64,000 nt of DNA, from NCBI RefSeq assembly GCF_003576315.1, contig NZ_QWFZ01000016.1:37477-101476 (forward strand), written 5' to 3'. Under the pieces are notes generated by a model that saw nothing but the letters and a program-made list of their open reading frames with translations, was not told where the DNA came from and ran no database searches. This document shows positions 53,561-61,865 of the stretch, piece by piece. Position numbers and translations under genes: made by a program. This DNA is from Henriciella mobilis (lineage in GTDB: Bacteria; Pseudomonadota; Alphaproteobacteria; Caulobacterales; Hyphomonadaceae). Positions within the stretch are counted from its first letter, which is position 1. Every line of letters starts with the position of its first letter.

Positions 53561-55402
53561 ATGTTGAACAGACGACGTATGTTGCAGACGGTGCTCGGCA
53601 CCGGCGCAACCTTGGGGGCAAGCAGCCTCCTGCCCGCTTGGGCAAAATCTTCCAGCAACGGAAACCTTGGTGTGCCCTCACTTTCGGGCACGCGCTTCGA
53701 CCTCGAAATCGGGCAGTTCCCGGTCAGGCTCAACGGCAAAGTCGGTATGGCAACCGGAATCAATGGCACACTTCCCGGTCCGCTCTTGCGGTTGCGCGAG
53801 GGCGATGACGTTACAATGAACGTCACCAACCGGCTTGCCGAAGACACTTCGATCCATTGGCACGGACTGCTTGTCCCCTTCCATATGGACGGCGTGCCGG
53901 GCGTCAGCTTCCCGGGCATCAAACCGGGCGAAACGTTCAAATATCAGTTCAAGGTGCCGCAAAATGGCACTTACTGGTATCACTCCCATTCTGGTCTGCA
54001 GGAACAACTCGGCCATTACGGTCCGATCGTCATAGATCCGGCAGGTACAGACCCAGTGGCTTATGACCGGGAATATGTGCTCGTCCTCAGCGACTGGAGT
54101 TTCACGCATCCGCACCGGATCTTCGACAAGCTCAAGAAGAATGCCGAGAGCCTGAATTTCAACCGCCCGACCCTGTCGAACCCAACCGGACTTGGCGGCA
54201 TGTGGGGGCAGATGCGAATGAGCCCGCGCGATCTCGCAGACGTGACCGGCGAAACCTACACCTACCTGATCAATGGCCATTCGACGGCCGATAATTTCAA
54301 TATGGTCTTCCAGCCGGGCGAGCGGGTTCGCCTGCGCATTATCAACGCCTCCGCCATGACCCTCTTCAATGTCCGCCTCCCGGGCTTGCCGATGACGGTG
54401 GTCCAGGCCGACGGTCTGAATGTCCAGCCGGTTGAGACCGACGAGTTCCAGATGGGCGTGGCCGAGACGTATGATGTCATCATCGCGCCGACCGAAGCGC
54501 GCGCCTACGCCTTTGTTGCCGAATCGATCGACCGCTCCGGCCAGGCCGTCGCCACGCTCGGCCCGCGTGCCGGTATGCGGGTCGATGCGCCTGCGCTTCG
54601 AGCTGTGCCGATGCTGACCATGCGGGACATGGGAATGGCCCATGGAGACATGGCGGGCATGTCAGGCATGGGGAGAATGGATCATGGTCCGGACACCGCG
54701 ACGGCCGGGGACGACATGAAAGGCCACGACATGGGTGCCATGTCGATGATGCCCGATCCTCATGGTCCGGCGGTCCAGCCCGTCAAGATTGAAGCAGATA
54801 TAGAGCGCGGCCCCGGTGTCGCAAAAGTATCAGGCATGACGATGAGCCGCTTGGGCGAACCCGGTCTCGGGCTTGATGATGTCCCCCACCGCACGCTCAC
54901 CTACAACCAGCTTCGCGCGCTCGACATGAATGAGGACCATCGCCCGCCTGGCCGCGAAATTGTCATTCATCTGACGTCGAACATGGAACGCTACATGTGG
55001 TCGTTCGACGGTGTAAAATTCTCCGAGGTAACCGAGTCAATCAAGTTCTACGAGGGTGAACGTGTTCGCCTGACGCTCGTAAACGATACAATGATGCCAC
55101 ACCCGATCCATTTGCACGGCATGTTTTTCGATCTCGTGAATGGCGGTGGTCATCACATGCCTCGAAAGCACACAGTAACGGTCAAGCCTGCAGACAGGGT
55201 CAGCGTCGACATCACCGCAGAACATGTCGGTGACTGGGCGTTCCACTGCCATCTGCTTTACCACATGCACGCTGGCATGATGCAGGTCGTCAGCGTCATT
55301 CCGCCAGCAGACGATACGACACCAGCTGAAAAAATGCCGGCAGGTCAGATGAATATGCCCATGGACCATCACGGCATGAACCATGGGGAGGGAAAATCAT
55401 GA
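53561..55402 (+). CDS. copA: CopA-type multicopper oxidase (copper resistance)
   Basis: 613 residues from the ATG with GGAG at 53550. A Tat signal (NRRRMLQTVLGTGATLGASSLLPAWA) directs export of the folded enzyme. Three cupredoxin domains carry the copper sites: HWHGLLVPFHMDG, GTYWYHSHSGLQEQ, HPIHLHGMFFDL and HCHLLYHMHAGMMQV. A Met/His-rich insert (about residues 360-410, MGMAHGDMAGMSGMGRMDHG) and a Met/His tail (MNMPMDHHGMNHGEG) bind extra Cu(I). It oxidises Cu(I) to Cu(II) in the periplasm. Its stop overlaps copB (55399-55402). Confidence 0.95.
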   Translation: MLNRRRMLQTVLGTGATLGASSLLPAWAKSSSNGNLGVPSLSGTRFDLEIGQFPVRLNGKVGMATGINGTLPGPLLRLREGDDVTMNVTNRLAEDTSIHWHGLLVPFHMDGVPGVSFPGIKPGETFKYQFKVPQNGTYWYHSHSGLQEQLGHYGPIVIDPAGTDPVAYDREYVLVLSDWSFTHPHRIFDKLKKNAESLNFNRPTLSNPTGLGGMWGQMRMSPRDLADVTGETYTYLINGHSTADNFNMVFQPGERVRLRIINASAMTLFNVRLPGLPMTVVQADGLNVQPVETDEFQMGVAETYDVIIAPTEARAYAFVAESIDRSGQAVATLGPRAGMRVDAPALRAVPMLTMRDMGMAHGDMAGMSGMGRMDHGPDTATAGDDMKGHDMGAMSMMPDPHGPAVQPVKIEADIERGPGVAKVSGMTMSRLGEPGLGLDDVPHRTLTYNQLRALDMNEDHRPPGREIVIHLTSNMERYMWSFDGVKFSEVTESIKFYEGERVRLTLVNDTMMPHPIHLHGMFFDLVNGGGHHMPRKHTVTVKPADRVSVDITAEHVGDWAFHCHLLYHMHAGMMQVVSVIPPADDTTPAEKMPAGQMNMPMDHHGMNHGEGKS

Positions 55403-56202
55403 TGAAACCGAATTTGGCAGCCCCTCTCCTCCTCGGCTTCGCGCTCTACGCGACCGGCAGCGCGTTCGCGGAAGACACAAATCAAACCCCGCCCTGGGAT
55501 CAGGCCGACGCCATCTACGGCGAGGATGCAATGGCGGACGCTCGCCGGGACGTTCTTGCGGAAGGCGGAGACCAGAAGAGCTTCTACATCCTCTTCAACC
55601 AGCTCGAGGCTCAGATGTCTGACGAGGGCGACAGTTTGTACTGGAACGGACAGGCTTGGTATGGGGGCGATATCAACAAGCTCTGGTTCAAGAGCGAGGG
55701 CCGCGCCTCTCTGAATGGAGAGGGCGTGGATGATGCCGAGATCCAGGCGCTCTATTCCCGCGCGGTTGCGCCTTTCTGGAATGTTCAGGCGGGCGTTCGC
55801 TACGACATCGAACCGGATAGTCTCGCGCATGGGGTCGTCGCACTGAATGGTCTGGCGCCCTACTGGTTCGAAGTCGACGCTTCCGCCTTTCTCAGTGAAA
55901 AAGGCGATGTAACGGCCCGCATCGAGGCTGAATATGAGTTGCTCCTGACCCAGCGGTTGATCTTGCAGCCTCGGATCGAAGCAAATCTTTCCGCGCAGGA
56001 CATACCGGAAAGGGAAACGGGCGCGGGACTTAGCACACTCGATGCCGGCTTGCGGCTTCGTTATGAAATCAGGAGGGAGTTTGCGCCTTATGTCGGCGTC
56101 GAATGGCAAAGCGCCTTCGGTGAGACACGCGACATGATCAAAGCCGCAGGCGGTGAAGGCGACGATATCGTCTTTCTCGTGGGCCTGCGGACCTGGTATT
56201 AG
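55399..56202 (+). CDS. copB: CopB-type outer-membrane copper resistance protein
   Basis: 267 residues. Signal peptide APLLLGFALYATGSAFA; the mature domain matches the CopB family: LFNQLEAQMSDEGDSLYWNGQAWYGGDINKLWFKSEGRAS, then alternating beta-strands (QALYSRAVAPFWNVQAGVRYD, GDVTARIEAEYELLLTQRLILQPRIEANLSAQD) and an aromatic C-terminus (LRTWY). Many CopB proteins have a longer Met-rich N-terminus; here that segment is short. It acts at the outer membrane with CopA. A truncated relative lies at 57399. Confidence 0.93.
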   Translation: MMKPNLAAPLLLGFALYATGSAFAEDTNQTPPWDQADAIYGEDAMADARRDVLAEGGDQKSFYILFNQLEAQMSDEGDSLYWNGQAWYGGDINKLWFKSEGRASLNGEGVDDAEIQALYSRAVAPFWNVQAGVRYDIEPDSLAHGVVALNGLAPYWFEVDASAFLSEKGDVTARIEAEYELLLTQRLILQPRIEANLSAQDIPERETGAGLSTLDAGLRLRYEIRREFAPYVGVEWQSAFGETRDMIKAAGGEGDDIVFLVGLRTWY

Positions 56203-56211
56203 GAGAACAAA

Positions 56212-57306
56212 ATGGGCGGTTTCATAGAACCCAATATTCACCCCGTGCTGGTGCATTTTACCTATGCCCTCGGCACATCTGCAGCCTTGGCATATGTGGC
56301 TGGCCTCCTCGTACCTGCAGGCCGCTGGCGCGACAGCCTTCGACCGGCCGCCGACTGGATGCTGGCATTGGCTGCCTTGGCGGTTCTGGCCACCATCGCG
56401 GCCGGGTTTCAGGCCTATTACAGCGTTGCTCACGATGCGCCGTCCCATGAAGCGATGACAACCCATCGCAACTGGGCTGTTCCCACGGGCCTCGCATTAC
56501 TGGCCCTCGCCGGTTGGCGCTGGCTGAGAAGGGCCTCGTCGCCCGGCCCGGTATTTGCGATCAGTGCCCTGGCGGTGGCAGGTCTTTTGACGGTTACAGC
56601 GTGGTGGGGAGGCACAATTGTCTACAAGTACGGACTTGGCGTGCAGACCCTTCCTGAAGCCAGCGGGCCAGGCCACGATCATGATCATGGCGGCGGAGCC
56701 GGTCATGGCGACCAAGGCACCGTAAATTCAACAGACGATCATCAAGACGCTCACGGAGCGCCTCCATCCGACACGATGGATGGATCATCGGCGAGCGGCG
56801 ATGGACATGATCACGACCATACCGACGGTGCAGCTGATCGAGAAATGTCAGGCACGGTCCCCGCCGGACACGACAACTCCGACGGCCATCACGACACCAA
56901 ACCGGTCTCGACTGATGAACAGGCGATCCTGGATATCATGGCCGCGATCGAAACCGGTTGGGAGACCGGCGATGGCGAACTGTTCCGACAGAACTTTCTC
57001 GACTGGTCAGGCGCCCGGTACTTTGAGTCAGGCGGCGAGAATACTGGCCTGCTCGACCTTGTCGAAAATCATGTCGAGCCCGAAAAAGATACCATTCCGG
57101 ATCTCGAACTCGACTTCTCGAATATAGACGTGCAATTCGAGGGAAGTGACTTTGCATGGGCTGTCGCGGACACAGCGATCAGTGGAACGTTCAGCTCCAA
57201 TGGCGAACGCCTGGAGCGTATCGGGAAACAAACGGTGCTGTTCCGCAAGGTCGCCGGCACCTGGCAGGTCATTCACACGCACTCGTCCTCTCGTGCGCCG
57301 CGATAA
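56212..57306 (+). CDS. DUF2231 membrane protein with His-rich linker and SnoaL-like domain, copy 1
   Basis: 364 residues. About residues 1-150 hold four hydrophobic helices of the DUF2231 type (FIEPNIHPVLVHFTYALGTSAALAYVAGLL; HDAPSHEAMTTHRNWAVPTGLALLAL; TVTAWWGGTIVYKYGLGVQ) with conserved His residues. A central linker (about 155-235) is extremely rich in His/Asp/Gly (GHDHDHGGG, NSDGHHD). The C-terminal 120 residues fit an NTF2/SnoaL fold (AILDIMAAIETGWETGDGELFRQNF...GKQTVLFRKVAGTWQVIHTHSS). It likely binds Cu at the inner membrane; the reaction is unknown. It follows copB by 9 bp, so cotranscribed. Confidence 0.85.
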   Translation: MGGFIEPNIHPVLVHFTYALGTSAALAYVAGLLVPAGRWRDSLRPAADWMLALAALAVLATIAAGFQAYYSVAHDAPSHEAMTTHRNWAVPTGLALLALAGWRWLRRASSPGPVFAISALAVAGLLTVTAWWGGTIVYKYGLGVQTLPEASGPGHDHDHGGGAGHGDQGTVNSTDDHQDAHGAPPSDTMDGSSASGDGHDHDHTDGAADREMSGTVPAGHDNSDGHHDTKPVSTDEQAILDIMAAIETGWETGDGELFRQNFLDWSGARYFESGGENTGLLDLVENHVEPEKDTIPDLELDFSNIDVQFEGSDFAWAVADTAISGTFSSNGERLERIGKQTVLFRKVAGTWQVIHTHSSSRAPR

Positions 57307-57375
57307 GGAGGAAATCCAAACTGCCGCGTGCTGGCCAAGTTGAAATGCAATCGGCAAGCGGCGATGATATTGAGT

Positions 57376-57392
57376 ATACCCCATATGGGTAT
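57376..57392. promoter_or_regulatory. CsoR-like copper operator, site 2
   Basis: ATACCCCATATGGGTAT, palindromic ATACCC-n5-GGGTAT, overlapping a candidate -10 TATTAG (57390-57395) and 7 bp before the ATG at 57399. Candidate -35 TTGAGT at 57370 with a short spacer. Confidence 0.75.
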
Positions 57393-57398
57393 TAGGTC

Positions 57399-57803
57399 AT
57401 GACTGTCCTGTCCTTCCCCCAGAAACCCTACTTCAAACTGGCCCATAAAGTGCGGGCTGGACATTGGTTTGAAGCTGACGCTGCTGCTTTTGTGAGCACC
57501 GAAGGCGACGTCACGGCACGGGTCGAGGCCGAATATGAGTTGCTGCTAACCCAGCGTCTGATCCTTCAACCCCGCTTAGAAGCGAGCCTTTCTGCTCAGG
57601 ATATGCCTGACCTGCAACTCAGTTCTGGTTTAACCAGCGTTGATGCCGGCCTGCGCCTTCGCTACGAAATTGTTCGCGAATTCGCGCCATATATTGGCGT
57701 CGAATGGCAAAGCGCTATTGGCGATACCGCAGACTTCATTGAGGCGTCTGGAGGCGAAAAAGATCAAACGGCATTGCTCGTCGGTGTGCGAACCTGGTTC
57801 TAA
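57399..57803 (+). CDS. Truncated CopB-like protein (C-terminal half only)
   Basis: 134 residues aligning to about the last 115 residues of the full CopB at 55399: HWFEADAAAFVSTEGDVTARVEAEYELLLTQRLILQPRLEASLSAQDMPDLQ... and ending LVGVRTWF. It lacks a signal peptide and the whole N-terminal half. The first 20 residues (TVLSFPQKPYFKLAHKVRAG) are unrelated. It is probably a remnant of a duplicated copB cut at the operator, though the frame is intact. Exported function seems unlikely without a signal. Confidence 0.75.
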   Translation: MTVLSFPQKPYFKLAHKVRAGHWFEADAAAFVSTEGDVTARVEAEYELLLTQRLILQPRLEASLSAQDMPDLQLSSGLTSVDAGLRLRYEIVREFAPYIGVEWQSAIGDTADFIEASGGEKDQTALLVGVRTWF

Positions 57804-57821
57804 ACATGATGGAGATCTAAA

Positions 57822-58037
57822 TTGGCCGATATGGGGCATATGATTTTCGGCAATCTTGGCGCGCTGATTTTTTGGGGCGTCCTGGCATTGCTGATCTATG
57901 TCGCTGTGCGTGCGACCATCAATCGGGACGGGGCGGACTCCAAGTCCAACGACCCGGTCGATATCCTCCGGCGACGATATGCGCGCGGCGAAATAGACAA
58001 GGAAGAATTTGATCGTCGCATGAAAGACCTGAGCTAA
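57822..58037 (+). CDS. SHOCT-domain small membrane protein
   Basis: 71 residues from a TTG with GGAG seven bases upstream (ATG at 57831 is an alternative). One transmembrane helix (GNLGALIFWGVLALLIYVAVRATI) is followed by a C-terminal SHOCT motif (DPVDILRRRYARGEIDKEEFDRRMKDLS). Such proteins are common companions of copper and heavy-metal genes; the role is unknown. Confidence 0.85.
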   Translation: MADMGHMIFGNLGALIFWGVLALLIYVAVRATINRDGADSKSNDPVDILRRRYARGEIDKEEFDRRMKDLS

Positions 58038-58134
58038 CGCCGCTTGCAGACCCCACAATTCTTGAGGGGTCAGGCAAGTGTCCGGCGTATCACCCAGACA
58101 ATGCCAGTCGCTGAAGATAGCGACGCTCACGCAT

Positions 58135-59193
58135 ATGGCTAACTGGGAGGCGCTTTTGGGCGATTTGATTGAACCGAACCTGCATCCGATTCTGGTGCAT
58201 TTTGCCTATGCGCTTAGCCTCACGGCTTTGGCCTCTTATGTGTTGGCCGCCTTTTCGCCTGTCGAGCGATGGCGAGAGACTCTGCGCCCGGCCGCGGACT
58301 GGATGCTGGCCTTTAGTGCGATCGCAATCGTGCTGACAATCGCGGCAGGATTTCAAGCCTATTACACGGTAGATCATGACGCGCCGTCGCATGCAGCGAT
58401 GACCACCCACCGCAACTGGGCTGTACCATCCGGCCTCGCCATCCTCCTATTGGCGGCCTGGCGATGGACGGGAAGAGCAAAAGCCGCCTCAGGCATTTTC
58501 GTCACAGGCTTGGCTGCGGCCGCGCTCGCCTTAACCGTCACGGCCTGGTGGGGCGGCAAAATCGTCTATGGCTACGGCCTTGGGGTCAAAAGCCTGCCGC
58601 AGGTGACAGGAGATGGCCACGACCATGATCATGGCGGCGGCGGCGTCACGGCAGATCATGATATGGATCCCATGCCAGATTTAGCGCCGACCGCGGCTGC
58701 CCATGAAAACTCCGATGGCCATCACGACGTCGCTCCAATCAGTCATGACAATAGTGATGGGCACCATGATGGAGACAGCCCGTCCACAACACCCGCGCCA
58801 CAAGCTGGATCGCCGGCGAGCGTCGCTGACGCTTTCGGCGAAGCGTTAAAAGCAGGTGATGAGGCGGCGCTGCGCGCGCTGTTTTCCCCCGACGTCGTGA
58901 TCGCTGAGGGCGGCGGCGCCGAGCGCTCATTCGAAGAGTATGCCGGCCATCATATGCCCGCAGACATGGCTTATACAGCCGCGGTTTCATTCGATCTCAA
59001 AGACCGAAACATTCTCGAGAATAGCGATATCGCTACGGTGATCTCTCAATCGGAGATTAATGGCGCCTATAGAGGCGAGCCCGTGCACCGCCAAGCTATG
59101 GAAACCATGGTTCTCAAACGCGACGCTGGGGTCTGGAAGATTCACCATGTCCATTGGTCATCCGCGCCGATCACCGAAGATCACGAGCACTGA
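58135..59193 (+). CDS. DUF2231 membrane protein with His-rich linker and SnoaL-like domain, copy 2
   Basis: About 352 residues from the ATG of MANWEALLGDLIEPNLHPILVHF (a GTG at 58078 is in frame). The membrane half is closely similar to copy 1 (DHDAPSHAAMTTHRNWAVPSGLAILLL; TVTAWWGGKIVYGYGLGVKSLPQ). The His-rich linker repeats HENSDGHHD and HDNSDGHHD. The C-terminal NTF2-like domain (ASVADAFGEALKAGDEAALRALFSPDVVIAEGGG) differs from copy 1, so the two copies have diverged mainly outside the membrane. It precedes the acyltransferase gene by 3 bp. Confidence 0.85.
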   Translation: MANWEALLGDLIEPNLHPILVHFAYALSLTALASYVLAAFSPVERWRETLRPAADWMLAFSAIAIVLTIAAGFQAYYTVDHDAPSHAAMTTHRNWAVPSGLAILLLAAWRWTGRAKAASGIFVTGLAAAALALTVTAWWGGKIVYGYGLGVKSLPQVTGDGHDHDHGGGGVTADHDMDPMPDLAPTAAAHENSDGHHDVAPISHDNSDGHHDGDSPSTTPAPQAGSPASVADAFGEALKAGDEAALRALFSPDVVIAEGGGAERSFEEYAGHHMPADMAYTAAVSFDLKDRNILENSDIATVISQSEINGAYRGEPVHRQAMETMVLKRDAGVWKIHHVHWSSAPITEDHEH

Positions 59194-59196
59194 TAA

Positions 59197-60270
59197 ATGG
59201 CTGGGGGTGGCCAAACACAGCTTGCGGACCCGCTGATGGGTCAAAACCACTTCACCGCGGTGCGGTGGGTGTTGGCGATCGCTGTAGTACTCGGTCATAT
59301 CTGGCTCCTCACGACAGGGTTCGAACCGTTTCGCATCCACGAATGGACTGCCAGCTATATGGCCGTGAACGGGTTCTTCGTCCTGTCAGGCCTCTTGATT
59401 GCCAAGAGTCTTCATACAAGGCGCGATATGAAGGCTTATGCAGTTTCACGGTTTCTGCGGATCTACCCAGCTCTGGTGATTATACTTGCGGCTTTTGTCC
59501 TCGTCTTCGCGCCTGTCTATTCGGCCGAGGGCGGCGGATCATTGTTTCAGCCGGAGACCTGGCAATACACCTACAAAGTCTTGGCGCTTGGCGATCCCGA
59601 CAGCGCGCCCGCACAGATATTCTCTCAGAATTTGGAAACCGACTTTAACGGGCCGCTCTGGACCATTCGGTTCGAGCTAGCAGCGTACATCCTAGCGGGC
59701 ATCGCGTTCATGTTTGGCACCGTCAACGGCCCATGGCGTGTTCTTAGCGTCTTCTTGCTTGTGCAATCGGTCTATCTTAGCGCGCCTTTGTTCATCGATA
59801 CGAGTGCGCTCCCGCCGAGCGTGATGTCCTTGCTCCGCCTCTCATCGGCCTTTCTGCTCGGAATGACGCTTTGGCAGTGGCCTATTTTGCGCAGACCGCC
59901 CCTCTTGGCGGTCGCAGGTCTGATTGCAGCGTTCGCGCTCCTTGGCGGCGGCCCCCTCGGCGAATTGTTTGCGACCCTTGCCCTCACAAGCCTAATGCTT
60001 CGAGCTGGATTGCCAAAACGTGCGTCCGTCCGCATCGCCAAAATTCCGGACTATTCGTACGGGATTTATATCTGGCACTACCCGCTTTTGCAGGTATTTC
60101 TGGTTGGACAACCAGATGTTAGCCCCGCTGTCCTGGCTATAATGACCGCGCCGCTCATTCTGCTCGTCGCGGCCACTTCGTGGCATGTCATCGAAAAGCC
60201 AGTGCTTGCTCTGAAGCTGCGCGCCCGCTCGATAAACCAAAAAACCGTATCGCCGGAGGTGGCCGCATGA
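59197..60270 (+). CDS. Acyltransferase-3 family membrane protein (OafA/YrhL-like)
   Basis: 357 residues, ten or so helices. The family pattern is present: FTAVRWVLAIAVVLGHIW (R...H catalytic-region His), SYMAVNGFFVLSGLLIAKSL, SRFLRIYPALVIILAAF, GPLWTIRFELAAYILAGI, and a late helix ending SWHVIEKPVLAL. These enzymes O-acetylate or acylate glycans and lipids at the inner membrane. Its presence inside a copper island is unusual. Its stop overlaps the next start (ATGA). Confidence 0.9.
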   Translation: MAGGGQTQLADPLMGQNHFTAVRWVLAIAVVLGHIWLLTTGFEPFRIHEWTASYMAVNGFFVLSGLLIAKSLHTRRDMKAYAVSRFLRIYPALVIILAAFVLVFAPVYSAEGGGSLFQPETWQYTYKVLALGDPDSAPAQIFSQNLETDFNGPLWTIRFELAAYILAGIAFMFGTVNGPWRVLSVFLLVQSVYLSAPLFIDTSALPPSVMSLLRLSSAFLLGMTLWQWPILRRPPLLAVAGLIAAFALLGGGPLGELFATLALTSLMLRAGLPKRASVRIAKIPDYSYGIYIWHYPLLQVFLVGQPDVSPAVLAIMTAPLILLVAATSWHVIEKPVLALKLRARSINQKTVSPEVAA

Positions 60271-60629
60271 CCTCCGCGTCGCATTCACTGATTGAAACAT
60301 TGCTTCGGGCTCAAAGCCAATTTGAGAAGCTTATAAGCAGCGCATCTGAAAACACACCCGCAACTAAGTTTGCAGAAATGGCATTCATGACGGCCGAGGT
60401 GTGCATTCTTCTTTCTGAGGCATTTGCGAAGTCGATCGAACACCGCCGAGAAAATCTCCTCAGGGCACTACGAGCGATGGCAGGTATTTTCAGAGGCCTT
60501 GAAAGAGCCTCGCTGGAAACGACGAGCAACAGCCCGAACAGGCTCGGGACCGCGTGCGGTCAATGCGAAACAGCGATCTACGCTTTTCTTAAAGCAACCG
60601 AGCCTGACACTCAGGGGAGATTGAAATGA
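60267..60629 (+). CDS. Hypothetical helical protein
   Basis: 120 residues from ATG 60267. Predicted mostly helical (LIETLLRAQSQFEKLISSASENTPATKFAEMAFMTAEVCILLSEAFAKSIEHRRENLLRALRAMAGIFRGLE) with a late C-G-Q-C pair (TACGQCETAIYAFL). It loosely recalls four-helix metal-storage folds but has far too few cysteines for a copper storage protein. No family assigned. It is coupled by ATGA overlaps to both neighbours, supporting its reality. Confidence 0.6.
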   Translation: MTSASHSLIETLLRAQSQFEKLISSASENTPATKFAEMAFMTAEVCILLSEAFAKSIEHRRENLLRALRAMAGIFRGLERASLETTSNSPNRLGTACGQCETAIYAFLKATEPDTQGRLK

Positions 60630-61351
60630 GCGCGGCGCCCTGGTCTGGCGCGTTGGCCATCGGGGTCGGCTGGGCCGCGCTCGACGCTCGCCTTGGCAAG
60701 AACACGGCACATGCTCATTTGGCACATCAGGCCATACTCGGGCTGGATGGCGCAGTCGTGGTGACGACAAACTCAGAGATAGTAGCCCCGACCGGCAAGG
60801 CTATTCACATCCCTACTGGGCAGACCCATTCCATCGGTCCTGAGGGACGCCTGACGCGCTCGATCTATATTGACCCGCGCTTTTCCGGAATTCGAAACGA
60901 TCAGCAATGCAATCAGCCTGCCTGCCTTTCGGATGATCTATCAGCCGCTCTGGAGCACATCACCGACACTAATCAGGCGCGCGATTGGGCGAAAAGGTTC
61001 GCGGGCCGGTTGCCTGGTTCGGCCATAGATTCACGCCTACAAAAAGCCCTTGGCAACGTTCGCGCACTCGCCAATCCCGCCGCTCTGGCGCGCGAGCTCG
61101 CGCTGTCTCCAACTCGGCTGCGAGAGATCGTCAAGGCGGACTTCGGTGTTCCGCCCAGCAACCTATTGCAATGGTTGCAATTGCTCGGCGCCGCTAAGGC
61201 AATGGAGGCGTCGTCCAGTCTCGCTGATGCAGCGGCCGCGGGCGGTTTTGCTGACCAGGCGCATTTCACTCGCCGACTGCAACAATGGTTCGGGGTGACC
61301 CCAAAAATTGGCCTGTCGGGTTTGGAGGTGTCCGTCGATGATCTCAGCTGA
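60626..61351 (+). CDS. AraC-family transcriptional regulator
   Basis: 241 residues. The N-terminal cupin-like sensor (KNTAHAHLAHQAILGLDGAVVVTTNSEIVAPTGKAIHIPTGQTHSIGPEG) contains several His residues. The C-terminal AraC DNA-binding domain has two HTH units (NPAALARELALSPTRLREIVKADFGVPPSNLLQWLQLLGAAKAMEASSSLADAAAAGGFADQAHFTRRLQQWFGVTP). It probably regulates the acyltransferase operon or the copper genes; the effector is unknown. Confidence 0.88.
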   Translation: MSAAPWSGALAIGVGWAALDARLGKNTAHAHLAHQAILGLDGAVVVTTNSEIVAPTGKAIHIPTGQTHSIGPEGRLTRSIYIDPRFSGIRNDQQCNQPACLSDDLSAALEHITDTNQARDWAKRFAGRLPGSAIDSRLQKALGNVRALANPAALARELALSPTRLREIVKADFGVPPSNLLQWLQLLGAAKAMEASSSLADAAAAGGFADQAHFTRRLQQWFGVTPKIGLSGLEVSVDDLS

Positions 61352-61435
61352 TCCCTCACCCAACGCGGATTGGTCGGCGCGCTTGTCTTGCTCAAGACAA
61401 CGATGCGGGCCCTAAGTATATATACGGAGTAACCA

Positions 61436-61452
61436 ATACCCCCTATGGGTAT
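61436..61452. promoter_or_regulatory. CsoR-like copper operator, site 3
   Basis: ATACCCCCTATGGGTAT, palindromic ATACCC-n5-GGGTAT, overlapping a candidate -10 TATTAA (61450-61455). It drives the DUF5676 gene and the P-type ATPase, leaving a leader of about 70 bases. Confidence 0.75.
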
Positions 61453-61527
61453 TAACTCATTTTCGAAGCAACGCATCGCTGTCGCACGAATTATGTGGCG
61501 GCAACAACCAAAGAGAAGGAAAACACC

Positions 61528-61779
61528 ATGCGCCTCATCCCCACTGGGCACGCCCTATCCATTTTTCTCGCCATCACGTTTACGCTCTGTATCGCATGGG
61601 GGTTGGTCGCACCGCCTAGTCTCCACATGCACGGTGCGTGGGAAGAGCTCCTACCCGGATTTGAATTCATTTCGGTTTCAAGCTTCTTCCTCGGCCTCAT
61701 CGAGTCCTACGTTTACGGCTGGTATATCGCGCTTGTCTTCGTACCGCTCTACCGGCTGTTCAATCGCCAAAAAGCCTAA
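61528..61779 (+). CDS. DUF5676-family small membrane protein
   Basis: 83 residues from the ATG with GAGAAGGA upstream. Two transmembrane helices (GHALSIFLAITFTLCIAWGLVAP and FISVSSFFLGLIESYVYGWYIALVFVPLYRLF) with a short LHMHGAWEELLPG loop containing two His. The pattern fits DUF5676, usually encoded next to copper-transporting ATPases. It sits 86 bp before the ATPase gene. Confidence 0.82.
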   Translation: MRLIPTGHALSIFLAITFTLCIAWGLVAPPSLHMHGAWEELLPGFEFISVSSFFLGLIESYVYGWYIALVFVPLYRLFNRQKA

Positions 61780-61865
61780 TGCAAGAACTCCATTAAAGAT
61801 CAGCCGCCCAACCCGGGCGTTGACCTTTAAGAGTGACACTGAAGCCAAACCCCGGAGGGGCGGAT

